Source: Rhodobacter viridis (GTDB taxonomy: Bacteria > Pseudomonadota > Alphaproteobacteria > Rhodobacterales > Rhodobacteraceae). From it: a DNA stretch of 64,000 bases. The stretch's first letter is position 1, and every line of letters starts with the position of its first letter. Positions 25,824-33,631 of the stretch are shown here, piece by piece. The DNA is taken from the NCBI RefSeq assembly GCF_003217355.1, contig NZ_QJTK01000007.1, positions 62,001 through 126,000 of the forward strand, read 5' to 3'. A model generated the notes under the pieces. It was not told the DNA's origin. It was given only the letters and a program-made list of their open reading frames with translations, and ran no database searches. The position numbers were made by a program, and so were the translations under genes.

Positions 25824-26636
25824 ATGACATCCGATCCGACCGCCTATGACCGTGCCCATGCCGCGATGGAGGCCGAGCCCGAAAACGAAGCGCTGCGGCT
25901 TGCGGTGTACGACCGGCTGGCCGATGCAGAGTTGTTCGTGCTGCTGGAAAACGAGCCCGACGCGGAGGACGACATCGTCCCGCAGGTCTTCGAGACCGAA
26001 GAGGGCGATTTCGTGCTGGCCTTTGATACCGAAGAGCGGCTGGCCTCGTTTTCCGAAGAGCCGGTGCCCTATGCGGCGCTGCCCGGTCGGGTGATTGCGC
26101 AGGTTCTGGCGGGCGAGGGCGTCGGGCTTGGCGTGAACCTTGGCGTGGCCGACAGCGCGATGCTGTTGCCGCCCGAGGCGCTGGAGTGGCTGACGCACAC
26201 GCTGACCCACGTGCCCGAGGCCGGTGCGGCGCGGCCGCTGGAGTTTGCCGGGCCGGGGCTTTCGCCCGCGGTTCTGGCGCTGCTGCTTCCGGCGTTCGAG
26301 GCGAAATTCGAGCAGCTTGCGGGCCTTGCGACCGAGGCGGTGCTGGGGTCTGTGCTCTGGGAAGGAGGCCGTCGCGGTCATGTGCTGGCCTTCTTCGGCG
26401 CCCCCGAGATCGCCCGTCCCGGCATTGCGAAGGCGATGGGCGAGGCGCTGATGTTTTCGGGCCTCGAGGCCGGGGAGCTTGATGTGACCTTCCTTGACGC
26501 GGCCGATCCGGCGGCGGCGGTGCTGCTCGAAAAGGGTCTGGTGCTGCATCTGCCCGAGCGCGTGGTGGAAGAGGTGCAGGAGTTGAAACTGACCGCCCCC
26601 GGCATGGACCCGGACAAGCCGCCGATCCTGCGCTGA
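25824..26636 (+). CDS. SseB-family protein
   Basis: 270 aa, soluble. The N-terminal part (about 1-120) matches the SseB N-terminal domain (LADAELFVLLENEP, VLAFDTEERLASFSE, YAALPGRVIAQVL, VGLGVNLGVADSAMLLPPEAL); the C-terminal half (about 145-260) fits the SseB C-terminal domain. The function of these proteins is poorly known; E. coli SseB is linked to serine sensitivity. The ATG at 25824 is supported by AAGGGAAG upstream. It stands alone between a divergent capsule operon and a hairpin-rich gap. Confidence 0.8.
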   Translation: MTSDPTAYDRAHAAMEAEPENEALRLAVYDRLADAELFVLLENEPDAEDDIVPQVFETEEGDFVLAFDTEERLASFSEEPVPYAALPGRVIAQVLAGEGVGLGVNLGVADSAMLLPPEALEWLTHTLTHVPEAGAARPLEFAGPGLSPAVLALLLPAFEAKFEQLAGLATEAVLGSVLWEGGRRGHVLAFFGAPEIARPGIAKAMGEALMFSGLEAGELDVTFLDAADPAAAVLLEKGLVLHLPERVVEEVQELKLTAPGMDPDKPPILR

Positions 26637-26639
26637 GCG

Positions 26640-26860
26640 GGCTTTGGCCGCGGCTGTTGACGCGGCCATGCGAGACAGGTGCCCTGTCGACGCCGAGTGC
26701 CCAAAGCACTCGGCCAGCGCCCGCCCCGCCCATGGCGGGCGCTTCTCGCCCGCCGGGTCGGGCGCCGGCCTCTGCCGCGCATCGGGCAGCTGGTCCCGTG
26801 ACGCGGTGGTCTCTGCCGGGCGGGGAAAGGCAGTGCCTTTCCTGTTCCGCCCGAAACGGC
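26640..26860. other. Hairpin-rich non-coding region (candidate structured RNA)
   Basis: Within about 210 bases there are at least five perfect inverted repeats: 26646-26651 with 26662-26667; GACAGG/CCTGTC (26674-26688, 3-nt loop); CCGAGTGC/GCACTCGG (26693-26713); AGCGCCCGCC/GGCGGGCGCT (26716-26743); and GGAAAGGCA/TGCCTTTCC (26824-26842), itself enclosed by GGGCGG/CCGCCC. None ends in a T-run, so they are not simple terminators. No credible ORF is present. It could be a structured leader, a small RNA or a repeat remnant. Confidence 0.45.
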
Positions 26861-26897
26861 GGCGCTCATCGTTTTGGTTGCGCGAATCCGCATAATT

Positions 26898-26914
26898 GGT
26901 CATAACTTTTGACC
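26898..26914. promoter_or_regulatory. Inverted repeat before glcD
   Basis: GGTCA (26898-26902) and TGACC (26910-26914) flank an AT-rich spacer of seven bases, 19 bases before the glcD start. Position and shape fit an operator, perhaps of a GntR-type regulator as in other glycolate operons, but the arms are short. Confidence 0.3.
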
Positions 26915-26932
26915 GGAGCGGAGGAGAACGCC

Positions 26933-28363
26933 ATGCAGATGCCCCTTCCCAGCGCCAAGGTGCTGGCCGAGAAGGCTTTGATCGTCAAACGCTTGCGGGC
27001 ATTCCTGCCGCGCGATTCGGTGATCGACGACCCGGCCGAGACGCGGGCCTATGAATGCGATGCGCTCTCGGCCTATCGCTGCGCGCCCCTCGCGGTTGTG
27101 CTGCCGCGCACCACGGCCGAAGTCGCGGCCTGTCTGAGGCTGTGCCACCAGATGGGCGTGCCGGTGGTGCCGCGCGGCGCGGGCACCTCGCTTGCGGGGG
27201 GCTCGATGCCCTCGGCCGATGCCGTCGTGCTGGGGCTGGCGCGGATGAACCGGGTGCTGGAGGTCGATTACGCGAACCGCTTCATCCGGGTCGAGGCCGG
27301 GCGCACGAACCTCTCTGTCACCGGCGCGATCGAGGGCGAGGGCTGGTTTTACGCCCCCGACCCGTCGAGCCAGCTCGCCTGCGCGATCGCGGGCAATATC
27401 GGGATGAATTCGGGCGGCGCGCATTGTCTCAAATACGGCGTCACCACGAACAACCTGTTGGGGGTGACACTGGTCACCATGCAGGGCGAGGTGGTCGAGA
27501 TCGGCGGGCCTTGTTGCGACGCGGGCGGGCTTGATCTGCTCGGCGTCGTCTGCGGTTCGGAAGGGCAGTTGGGCGTCGTGACCGAGGCGACCCTGCGCAT
27601 CCTGCGCCAGCCCGAGGGTGCGCGCCCGGTGCTGATCGGGTTTTCGTCAAACGAGGTCGCGGGCGCCTGCGTCGCCGACATCATCCGCGCGGGCATCCTG
27701 CCCGTCGCGATCGAATTCATGGACCGCCCCTGCATCGAGGCGACCGAGGCCTTCTGCCATGCCGGTTACCCGGATTGCGAGGCGCTTCTGATCGTCGAAT
27801 GCGAGGGCAGCCCGGCCGAGATCGCCGAGCAGCTGGGCCTGATCCGGCAGATTGCCACCGGCCACGACCCGGTCGAGTTCCGCGAGGCGCAATCGCCCGA
27901 GGAGGCGAAACGGATCTGGCTGGGCCGCAAATCGGCCTTTGGCGCGATGGGGCAAAAGGGCGATTACATGTGCCTTGACGGGACGATCCCCGTTTCCGCC
28001 CTGCCGATGGTGCTGCGCCGGATCGGCGAGATCTCGCGCGAGTTCGGGCTGGAGGTCGGCAATGTCTTTCACGCGGGCGATGGCAACATGCACCCGTTGA
28101 TCATCTACAACGCCAACGTGCCCGGCCAGCAGGAGCTGTGCGAGCGGATGGGGGCCGAGATCCTGAAGCTTTGCGTCGAGGTAGGCGGCTGTCTGACTGG
28201 CGAGCATGGCGTGGGCATCGAAAAGCGCGATCTGATGACCGTGCAATTCGCCCCCGCGGATCTGGAGGCGCAGATGCGGGTGAAGGATGTCTTCGATCCG
28301 AAGTGGCTGCTGAATGCGGCGAAGGTGTTTCCGCTGGATGTCAGCGCGTCGCGGCGTGGCTGA
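26933..28363 (+). CDS. glcD: Glycolate oxidase FAD-binding subunit GlcD
   Basis: 476 aa. Catalytic flavoprotein of the membrane-associated glycolate oxidase that turns glycolate to glyoxylate, clearing the product of Rubisco oxygenation. FAD_binding_4 domain at about 45-190 (VPVVPRGAGTSLAGGSMPS, NIGMNSGGAHCLKYGVT) and FAD-oxidase C domain at about 220-465 (HAGDGNMHPLI, TGEHGVGIEKRD). The ATG at 26933 is favoured because GGAGCGGAGGAG precedes it. It leads glcDEF and is separated from glcE by a repeat fragment. Confidence 0.96.
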   Translation: MQMPLPSAKVLAEKALIVKRLRAFLPRDSVIDDPAETRAYECDALSAYRCAPLAVVLPRTTAEVAACLRLCHQMGVPVVPRGAGTSLAGGSMPSADAVVLGLARMNRVLEVDYANRFIRVEAGRTNLSVTGAIEGEGWFYAPDPSSQLACAIAGNIGMNSGGAHCLKYGVTTNNLLGVTLVTMQGEVVEIGGPCCDAGGLDLLGVVCGSEGQLGVVTEATLRILRQPEGARPVLIGFSSNEVAGACVADIIRAGILPVAIEFMDRPCIEATEAFCHAGYPDCEALLIVECEGSPAEIAEQLGLIRQIATGHDPVEFREAQSPEEAKRIWLGRKSAFGAMGQKGDYMCLDGTIPVSALPMVLRRIGEISREFGLEVGNVFHAGDGNMHPLIIYNANVPGQQELCERMGAEILKLCVEVGGCLTGEHGVGIEKRDLMTVQFAPADLEAQMRVKDVFDPKWLLNAAKVFPLDVSASRRG

Positions 28364-28369
28364 GGTCGG

Positions 28370-28400
28370 CCGGGGCGTATTTGGACCAAGAAAAAGGCAG
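28370..28400 (+). repeat. REP-like intergenic repeat, tail-only copy
   Basis: CGGGGCGTATTTGGACCAAGAAAAAGG-like tail matching copies at 22080, 55092 and 59039, without the GC palindrome. Its purine-rich end (AAAAAGGCAGGG) appears to serve as the glcE ribosome-binding site. Confidence 0.65.
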
Positions 28401-28405
28401 GGTCG

Positions 28406-29479
28406 ATGAAGGTTGAAAGCGAGAAGGCGCTGGTCGAGGCGGTGCGGGGGGCCACGCGCCCGCTGCGGATCGTCGGCGGCGGCACGCGGCCGGTCGGCGC
28501 TTTGGCCGGTGACCCGCTGCAGGTGGCGATTTCGGGGATTTCGCTCTACGAGCCGGGCGCGCTGACGCTGATCGCCGGGGCGGGCACGCCCCTCTCCGAG
28601 ATCGAGGCGGCGGTGGCCGCCGAGGGGCAGCGGCTGCCCTTCGAGCCCGCGCGCTGGGGGGCTGTGCTGGGCGCTGCGGGCGAAAGCACGATCGGCGGGG
28701 TGGTCGCGGCGAATGTGTCCGGGCCGCGCCGCGTGCAGGCGGGGGCCTGTCGCGACAGTCTGATTGGCCTGCGCTTTGTCGATGGCACCGGCGCCGTGGT
28801 GAAGAACGGCGGTCGGGTGATGAAGAATGTCACCGGCTATGATCTGGTGAAGCTGATGGCCGGGTCCTGGGGCACTCTGGGCGTGTTGAGCGAGGTGGCT
28901 TTCAAACTGCTGCCCGCCGCGCCCGCGCAGGCGACCTTGGTGATGGATGTGCCGCTGACCGAGGCTGCCAAGGTTCTGGCGGCGGCGCTGGGGTCGCAAT
29001 TCGATGTCTCGGGCGCCGGATGGCTGCCCGGGGTGGGGGCGATTGTCCGCATCGAGGGGCTGGAGCAATCCGTGACCTATCGCGCTGGGCGGCTGTGCGA
29101 CGTGCTGGCGGCCTGGGCGCCGAAGGTTATGCGCGAAGACGGTGCGGGCCTCTGGCGCGATCTGGCCGAGGTTACGCCGTTCCATGGTCGGCCGGGCGAT
29201 CTGTGGCGGTTCTCGGTCAAGCCCTCGGACGGGCCGCAGGTCGCGGCGCGGCTGGGCGGGCAGGCGGTGCTGGATTGGGGCGGCGGGCTGGTCTGGGCGC
29301 TGGTGGCCCCCGGCACCGACGCGCGCAGGCTTGCCGCGCCCTATGCGGGCCATGCCACCTGCTTGCGCGGCGCCTTTGCGGCCTTCGAACCCGAGGCCGC
29401 CCCGGTTGCCGCGCTCAGCCGTGGCCTGCGCGCGCGCTTTGATCCGAAAGGCCTTTTCAACCCCGGAAAGATGGGCTGA
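28406..29479 (+). CDS. glcE: Glycolate oxidase FAD-binding subunit GlcE
   Basis: 357 aa. Second flavoprotein-like subunit of glycolate oxidase. It has a single FAD_binding_4 domain at about 5-170 (GGGTRPVGA, GESTIGGVVAANVSGPRR, MKNVTGYDLVKLMAGSWGTLG) and the C-terminal RFDPKGLFNPGKMG typical of this subunit. It starts 42 bases after glcD and its stop overlaps the glcF start (TGATG). All three Glc subunits are needed for activity in E. coli. Confidence 0.95.
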   Translation: MKVESEKALVEAVRGATRPLRIVGGGTRPVGALAGDPLQVAISGISLYEPGALTLIAGAGTPLSEIEAAVAAEGQRLPFEPARWGAVLGAAGESTIGGVVAANVSGPRRVQAGACRDSLIGLRFVDGTGAVVKNGGRVMKNVTGYDLVKLMAGSWGTLGVLSEVAFKLLPAAPAQATLVMDVPLTEAAKVLAAALGSQFDVSGAGWLPGVGAIVRIEGLEQSVTYRAGRLCDVLAAWAPKVMREDGAGLWRDLAEVTPFHGRPGDLWRFSVKPSDGPQVAARLGGQAVLDWGGGLVWALVAPGTDARRLAAPYAGHATCLRGAFAAFEPEAAPVAALSRGLRARFDPKGLFNPGKMG

Positions 29480-30762
29480 TGCAGACGAATTTCACGCCCG
29501 AGCAGCTGGCCGATCCCGCGATCGCCCGCGCCAACCAGATCCTGCGCAGCTGCGTGCATTGCGGCTTTTGCACCGCCACCTGCCCCAGCTATCAGGTGCT
29601 GGGCGACGAACTCGACAGTCCGCGCGGGCGCATCTATCTGATCAAGGAGATGCTGGAAACCGGCCGCCCCGCCGATGCCCGCACCGCCAAGCACATCGAC
29701 CGCTGTCTGGGCTGTCTCGCCTGCATGACCACCTGCCCCTCGGGTGTCGATTACATGCATCTGATCGATCACGCCCGGGCGCATGTGGACCGCACCTACA
29801 AGCGGCCGCTGATGGACCGGCTGTTGCGCGCGCTTCTGGCCTTCACCGTGCCGCATCCGACCCGGTTCCGCCTTGCGATGACGGCGGCGCGGCTCGCGAA
29901 ACCTTTCGCCAAGGCTGTCCCCGATGCGCGGCTGCGCGCGATGCTGGCGATGGCGCCCGAAAGCCTGCCGAAGCCCTCGCCCAATGTGAAGCCGCAGGTG
30001 TTCCCGGCCGAGGGGCATCGGCGCTACCGCGTTGCCCTGCAGACCGGCTGCGCGCAGAAGGCGCTCGATACCGACATCAACGACGCGACGATCCGGCTGC
30101 TGCGGCGGCTCGGCTGTGAAGTGGTCATTCCGCAAAATCTGGGGTGTTGCGGCGCGCTTGTCCACCATATGGGCCGAGAGGCCGAGGCGCATGGGCAAGC
30201 GGAAGCCAACATCCGCGCCTATCTGGCGGCGGGGCAACTCGATGCGATCATCATCAACACCTCGGGCTGCGGCACGACGGTAAAGGATTACGGCAGCTAT
30301 TTCGCCGCGACCCCGCTGCAGGCCGAGGCCGCGCAGGTAGCAGGCCTTGCCCGCGACATCACCGAGTTTCTGGCCGAGATCGGCCTGCCCGAGACGGCGC
30401 CGAAACCGCTGCGCGTCGCCTATCACGCCGCCTGTTCCCTGCAGCATGGCCAGAAGATCAAGACCGCGCCCAAGGATCTTCTGAAAGCCGCAGGCTTCAC
30501 CGTGGTCGAACCGGCCGACAGCCATCTGTGTTGCGGCTCGGCGGGCACCTACAACCTGCTGCAACCCGAGATCTCGGGCGAACTGAAACGCCGCAAGGTC
30601 GCGACGCTCGAGGCCACCGCGCCGCAGCTGATTGCCACCGGCAATATCGGCTGCATGATGCAGATCGGCTCGGGCACCGGGCTGCCCGTCGTGCATACGG
30701 TCGAGCTTCTCGACTGGGCCACCGGCGGGCCGAAACCGCCGCGGCTGGCGTCCTTGCCATAA
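29479..30762 (+). CDS. glcF: Glycolate oxidase iron-sulfur subunit GlcF
   Basis: 427 aa. Transfers electrons from the flavin subunits toward the quinone pool. Two [4Fe-4S] binding motifs near the N-terminus (CVHCGFCTATCP and CLGCLACMTTCP) and two CCG domains (NLGCCGALVHH, LCCGSAGTYNLLQ). It starts on the last base of the glcE stop codon, so translation is coupled. Length and motif order match E. coli GlcF. It ends the operon; a protease gene on the same strand begins 48 bases later. Confidence 0.96.
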   Translation: MQTNFTPEQLADPAIARANQILRSCVHCGFCTATCPSYQVLGDELDSPRGRIYLIKEMLETGRPADARTAKHIDRCLGCLACMTTCPSGVDYMHLIDHARAHVDRTYKRPLMDRLLRALLAFTVPHPTRFRLAMTAARLAKPFAKAVPDARLRAMLAMAPESLPKPSPNVKPQVFPAEGHRRYRVALQTGCAQKALDTDINDATIRLLRRLGCEVVIPQNLGCCGALVHHMGREAEAHGQAEANIRAYLAAGQLDAIIINTSGCGTTVKDYGSYFAATPLQAEAAQVAGLARDITEFLAEIGLPETAPKPLRVAYHAACSLQHGQKIKTAPKDLLKAAGFTVVEPADSHLCCGSAGTYNLLQPEISGELKRRKVATLEATAPQLIATGNIGCMMQIGSGTGLPVVHTVELLDWATGGPKPPRLASLP

Positions 30763-30810
30763 TCTTGCCCAAGGCGCAGTCTAGGCAGGGAGACCCGACC
30801 GGAGTAACCC

Positions 30811-31596
30811 ATGCGCCTGCGCCTTGCCCTTGCCCTTGCCCTGATCGCGCTTTGCGCCCCCCCCGCGGCGGCGTTCGAAAGCGGGCTGAAGCTTCTGGCC
30901 ACCGGCAATGACAGCCGCGGCTGGGAGGCCGTCGGGCGGCTGGAACTGGGTCATGGCAGCTTTTGCACCGGCACGCTGATCGCCCCCGATCTGGTGCTGA
31001 CGGCGGCGCATTGTCTTTACGATCCGAAGACGCAGAAGATGATCGAGGCCAGCGCGATCGAGTTTCAGGCCGGGCTGCGCAACGGCCGCGCGGTCGCCTA
31101 TCGCAATGCGCGGCGTGCGGTGGCGCATCCGTCCTATCAATATCTTGGTCCGCGGCAGTTCGATCGCGTCGGCTACGATCTGGCGCTGGTGCAGCTCGAT
31201 CAGCCGATCCGGCTGCCGCAGGTGCATCCCTTCGCGATCGACACCTCGCCCGCCGAGGGCGATACGGTCGGCGTCGTCTCCTATGCCCATGACCGCTCCG
31301 AGGCCCCCGCGCTGCAAAGCATGTGCAATGTGCTGACCCGCGACAGCGACGTGGTGCTGATGAACTGCGCGGCCGATTTCGGATCCTCGGGCGCGCCGGT
31401 CTTTGCGATGCGCGGGGTCGAGCCGCGGATCGTCTCGGTCGTCTCGGCCAAGGCCGAGCTGCGCGGCAAAAAGGTCTCGCTTGGCACGCTCGTCGAGCGG
31501 GTCGAGGCGGTGCGGGCCGAACTTGACCTGCCCGACAGCGCCGCCCCGGTGAACGAGACGCGCCGCATCGGCGGGGCAAAATTCGTCCGGCCCTGA
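30811..31596 (+). CDS. Exported trypsin-like serine protease
   Basis: 261 aa. Signal peptide at about 1-21 (MRLRLALALALIALCAPPAA then A). Trypsin fold with the triad visible: His in LTAAHCLYD, Asp in GYDLALVQLD, Ser in NCAADFGSSGAPVF. The usual GDSGGP motif is replaced by DFGSSGAPVF, as in bacterial glutamyl-endopeptidase-like or V8-like relatives. It should act in the periplasm or outside the cell. It may share a transcript with glcDEF (48-base gap) but has no evident link to glycolate metabolism. Confidence 0.88.
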   Translation: MRLRLALALALIALCAPPAAAFESGLKLLATGNDSRGWEAVGRLELGHGSFCTGTLIAPDLVLTAAHCLYDPKTQKMIEASAIEFQAGLRNGRAVAYRNARRAVAHPSYQYLGPRQFDRVGYDLALVQLDQPIRLPQVHPFAIDTSPAEGDTVGVVSYAHDRSEAPALQSMCNVLTRDSDVVLMNCAADFGSSGAPVFAMRGVEPRIVSVVSAKAELRGKKVSLGTLVERVEAVRAELDLPDSAAPVNETRRIGGAKFVRP

Positions 31597-31609
31597 GGGC
31601 CTGCGCCCC

Positions 31610-31638
31610 CTTGAAAGCGCCAAAACCGCTTCCCACAT
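31610..31638 (+). promoter_or_regulatory. Sigma-32-type heat-shock promoter of the Hsp20 gene
   Basis: CTTGAAA (31610-31616) and CCCACAT (31632-31638) are separated by 15 bases, close to the sigma-32 consensus CTTGAAA and CCCCAT. It leads into an untranslated region of about 85-90 bases before the Hsp20 start. Confidence 0.7.
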
Positions 31639-31660
31639 TTTTTCCATCGGGGTGCCATGA

Positions 31661-31732
31661 CGGGCCCCGGTTCCAAAGGCCCGGCCCCGTTCGGGGCGGG
31701 CAGATCGACATCGCTCAAGAGAGGATGACACC
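31661..31732 (+). ncRNA. ROSE-type RNA thermometer in the Hsp20 leader
   Basis: Three successive hairpins. Two are stable: CGGGCC/GGCCCG (31661-31683) and GCCCCG/CGGGGC (31684-31697). The third, weak one pairs CATCGCT (31709-31715) with the Shine-Dalgarno AGGATG (31722-31727). The anti-SD strand carries UCGCU, which fits the ROSE consensus UYGCU and gives the expected G opposite G and a bulged pyrimidine. Such elements hide the ribosome-binding site at low temperature and melt on heating; they commonly precede small heat-shock genes in alphaproteobacteria. Confidence 0.75.
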
Positions 31733-32218
31733 ATGCGTGCCTTTGATTTTTCGCCGCTTTATCGCGCCACCATCGGCTTTGACCGCGTCGCCGACCTGAT
31801 GGATCGGGCGCTGGCCACCGACGTGACCCAGCCGACCTATCCGCCCTACAACATCGAAAAGACCGACGAGAACGCCTATCGCATCACCATTGCGGTGGCG
31901 GGTTTCGCCTCGGACGAACTGACGGTCGAGCTGCGCGAGGGCGCGCTGATCGTCACCGGGCGCAAGGCCGAGGAGGCCGACACCTCCCGCACCTATCTGC
32001 ACCGGGGCATCGCCACCCGCGCCTTCGAGCGCCGGTTTGCGCTGGCCGATCACATGAAGGTCACCGGGGCCACCCATGCCGACGGCATGCTGAACCTTGA
32101 TCTGGTGCGCGAAGTGCCCGAGGCGCTGAAGCCCCGCCGGATCGAGATCGCCGCGCCGGGCAAGGTCACGGCGAAACAGGTCGACAGCATTCCGGCCGCC
32201 GAGGCGCTGAACGCCTGA
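31733..32218 (+). CDS. Small heat-shock protein, Hsp20/IbpA type
   Basis: 161 aa. ATP-independent holdase that keeps unfolding proteins soluble. The N-terminal MRAFDFSPLYRATIGFDRVADLMD is typical of the alphaproteobacterial HspA/IbpA class. The alpha-crystallin domain spans about 38-130 (YNIEKTDENAYRITIAVAGF, LIVTGRK, FERRFALADHMKV), and the C-terminal region carries an I-x-I-type RRIEIAA. It is a single-gene unit with a sigma-32-like promoter, a ROSE-like leader and its own terminator. Confidence 0.95.
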   Translation: MRAFDFSPLYRATIGFDRVADLMDRALATDVTQPTYPPYNIEKTDENAYRITIAVAGFASDELTVELREGALIVTGRKAEEADTSRTYLHRGIATRAFERRFALADHMKVTGATHADGMLNLDLVREVPEALKPRRIEIAAPGKVTAKQVDSIPAAEALNA

Positions 32219-32241
32219 TCCAAAGCTTTCCTCCCAGGACT

Positions 32242-32270
32242 GGGGCGGCTCCGGCCGCCCCTTTTCTTTT
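32242..32270 (+). terminator. Intrinsic terminator after the Hsp20 gene
   Basis: Stem GGGGCGGC (32242-32249) with GCCGCCCC (32254-32261), TCCG loop, followed by TTTTCTTTT. Confidence 0.92.
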
Positions 32271-32296
32271 GCGCCCCCCATTTCTTTTGCGCCCCC
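32263..32296 (+). repeat. 18-bp tandem duplication after the Hsp20 terminator
   Basis: TTTCTTTTGCGCCCCCCA (32263-32280) is followed directly by a second copy (32281-32296) missing only the last two bases. It duplicates the T-rich end of the terminator. A slippage product is the simplest explanation. Confidence 0.75.
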
Positions 32297-32347
32297 TTGC
32301 ATCGCCGTCCCGCCCAAGGCAGCTTGGCCCGGTTCCGGGGAGGGATC

Positions 32348-33526
32348 ATGCGACTGTCGATTGCGTTTCTCGTGGCGGGCTATGTGCTCAGCCAGTTCTA
32401 TCGGGCCTGCCTTGCGGTCTTGACGCCGGTTCTGAAAACGGAACTGGGCGCGACGGCCGAGGATCTGGCCGTGTCGCTTGGCCTTTGGTATCTGGCCTTC
32501 GCGCTGATGCAGATCCCGGTGGGCGAGGCGCTCGACCGGATCGGGCCGCGCCGCACCGTGGGCTGGGTGCTGGCGCTGGCCGGGGGGGGCGGGGCTGCCA
32601 CCTTTGCGCTCGCCACCGGACCCTGGGGCATTCATCTCGCCATGGTGCTGATCGGCATCGGCTGCGCGCCGGTGCTGATGGGGGCCTATTTCATCTTCGC
32701 GCGCAGCTTTCCCATGTCCCGTTTCGGCACGCTCGCGGCGCTGGCGGTGGGGGTGGGCAGCCTTGGCAATCTTGCCGGGGCCGCGCCGCTCGCCTGGGCG
32801 ATTGCGCATCTGGGCTGGCGGGCGACGCTTTGGGGGCTGACCGGGCTGACGCTGGCGGTGGCGCTGGGTGTGCTGATCTTCACCCGCGACCCCGAACGGA
32901 TCGTGCGGCAGGGGCAAAAGGCAAGCGCGCTCGACATCCTGCGGCTGCCCGGGTTCTGGATGATCCTGCCGCTGATCTTCACCAGCTACGCCGCCCCGGC
33001 GGCGTTTCGCGGGCTTTGGGCGGGGCCGTGGCTCGGTGCGATGCAGGGCGCCGATGCGGCGCTGATCGGCCGGGTGACGCTGGTGATGGGGGCGATGATG
33101 GTGCTCGGCAATTTCCTGTGCGGCCCGGCCGAGCGGGTGGCGGGCTCGTCAAAACGGGTGGCGGTGCTGGGCAACGCCGGGCTGTGCCTGTGCCTTGGCG
33201 GTCTGGCGCTGCATCCTGATGCCGGGCTTTGGACGGGAACGCTGCTTCTGGCGGCCGTGGGCTTCTTTGGCGCCACCTATCCCGCGCTGATGTCGCATGG
33301 CCGGACCTTCCTGCCGCCGCATCTGGTGGGGCGGGGGGTGACGCTGTTGAACCTCTTTTCGATCGCCGGGGCGGGGATCGGGCTGTTCCTGTCGCGCCCG
33401 GTCTTTGCGGCGGCCTCGAGCACGGGCGATCCGGTCGCGGCCTATCGCACGCTTTTTCTGTTCTTCCTCGTGCCGCTTCTGGCGGGCTTGGGCATCTATC
33501 TCTTCGCGCGCAGCCGCCCCGCATGA
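32348..33526 (+). CDS. Major facilitator superfamily transporter
   Basis: 392 aa with about twelve hydrophobic segments in two halves. The loop between segments 2 and 3 reads GEALDRIGPRRTVGW, the MFS D-R-x-G-R-R-type motif, and the N-terminal MRLSIAFLVAGYVLSQFYRACLA resembles CynX/NNP-like uptake carriers. The ATG at 32348 follows GGGGAGGG and drops the 17 upstream codons of the open frame. It is isolated between the Hsp20 gene and asd, so the substrate cannot be told from context. Confidence 0.85.
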   Translation: MRLSIAFLVAGYVLSQFYRACLAVLTPVLKTELGATAEDLAVSLGLWYLAFALMQIPVGEALDRIGPRRTVGWVLALAGGGGAATFALATGPWGIHLAMVLIGIGCAPVLMGAYFIFARSFPMSRFGTLAALAVGVGSLGNLAGAAPLAWAIAHLGWRATLWGLTGLTLAVALGVLIFTRDPERIVRQGQKASALDILRLPGFWMILPLIFTSYAAPAAFRGLWAGPWLGAMQGADAALIGRVTLVMGAMMVLGNFLCGPAERVAGSSKRVAVLGNAGLCLCLGGLALHPDAGLWTGTLLLAAVGFFGATYPALMSHGRTFLPPHLVGRGVTLLNLFSIAGAGIGLFLSRPVFAAASSTGDPVAAYRTLFLFFLVPLLAGLGIYLFARSRPA

Positions 33527-33631
33527 CGTTTGCGGGTGTTTGCGCACCACTTTTCCGAAACTTTCCCGAATCCCTTTCCAAATCGCGGCGTTTCCGCTAG
33601 CGGGGGTCGTTCTTTCGAGAAGGAGGTCCGG

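Noticed and set aside
25519-26733. Extension of the kpsT frame upstream of 25518
   Set aside because: It is antisense to the SseB-like gene and Pro/Arg-rich; KpsT homology begins at MLEFDNVSKSF.
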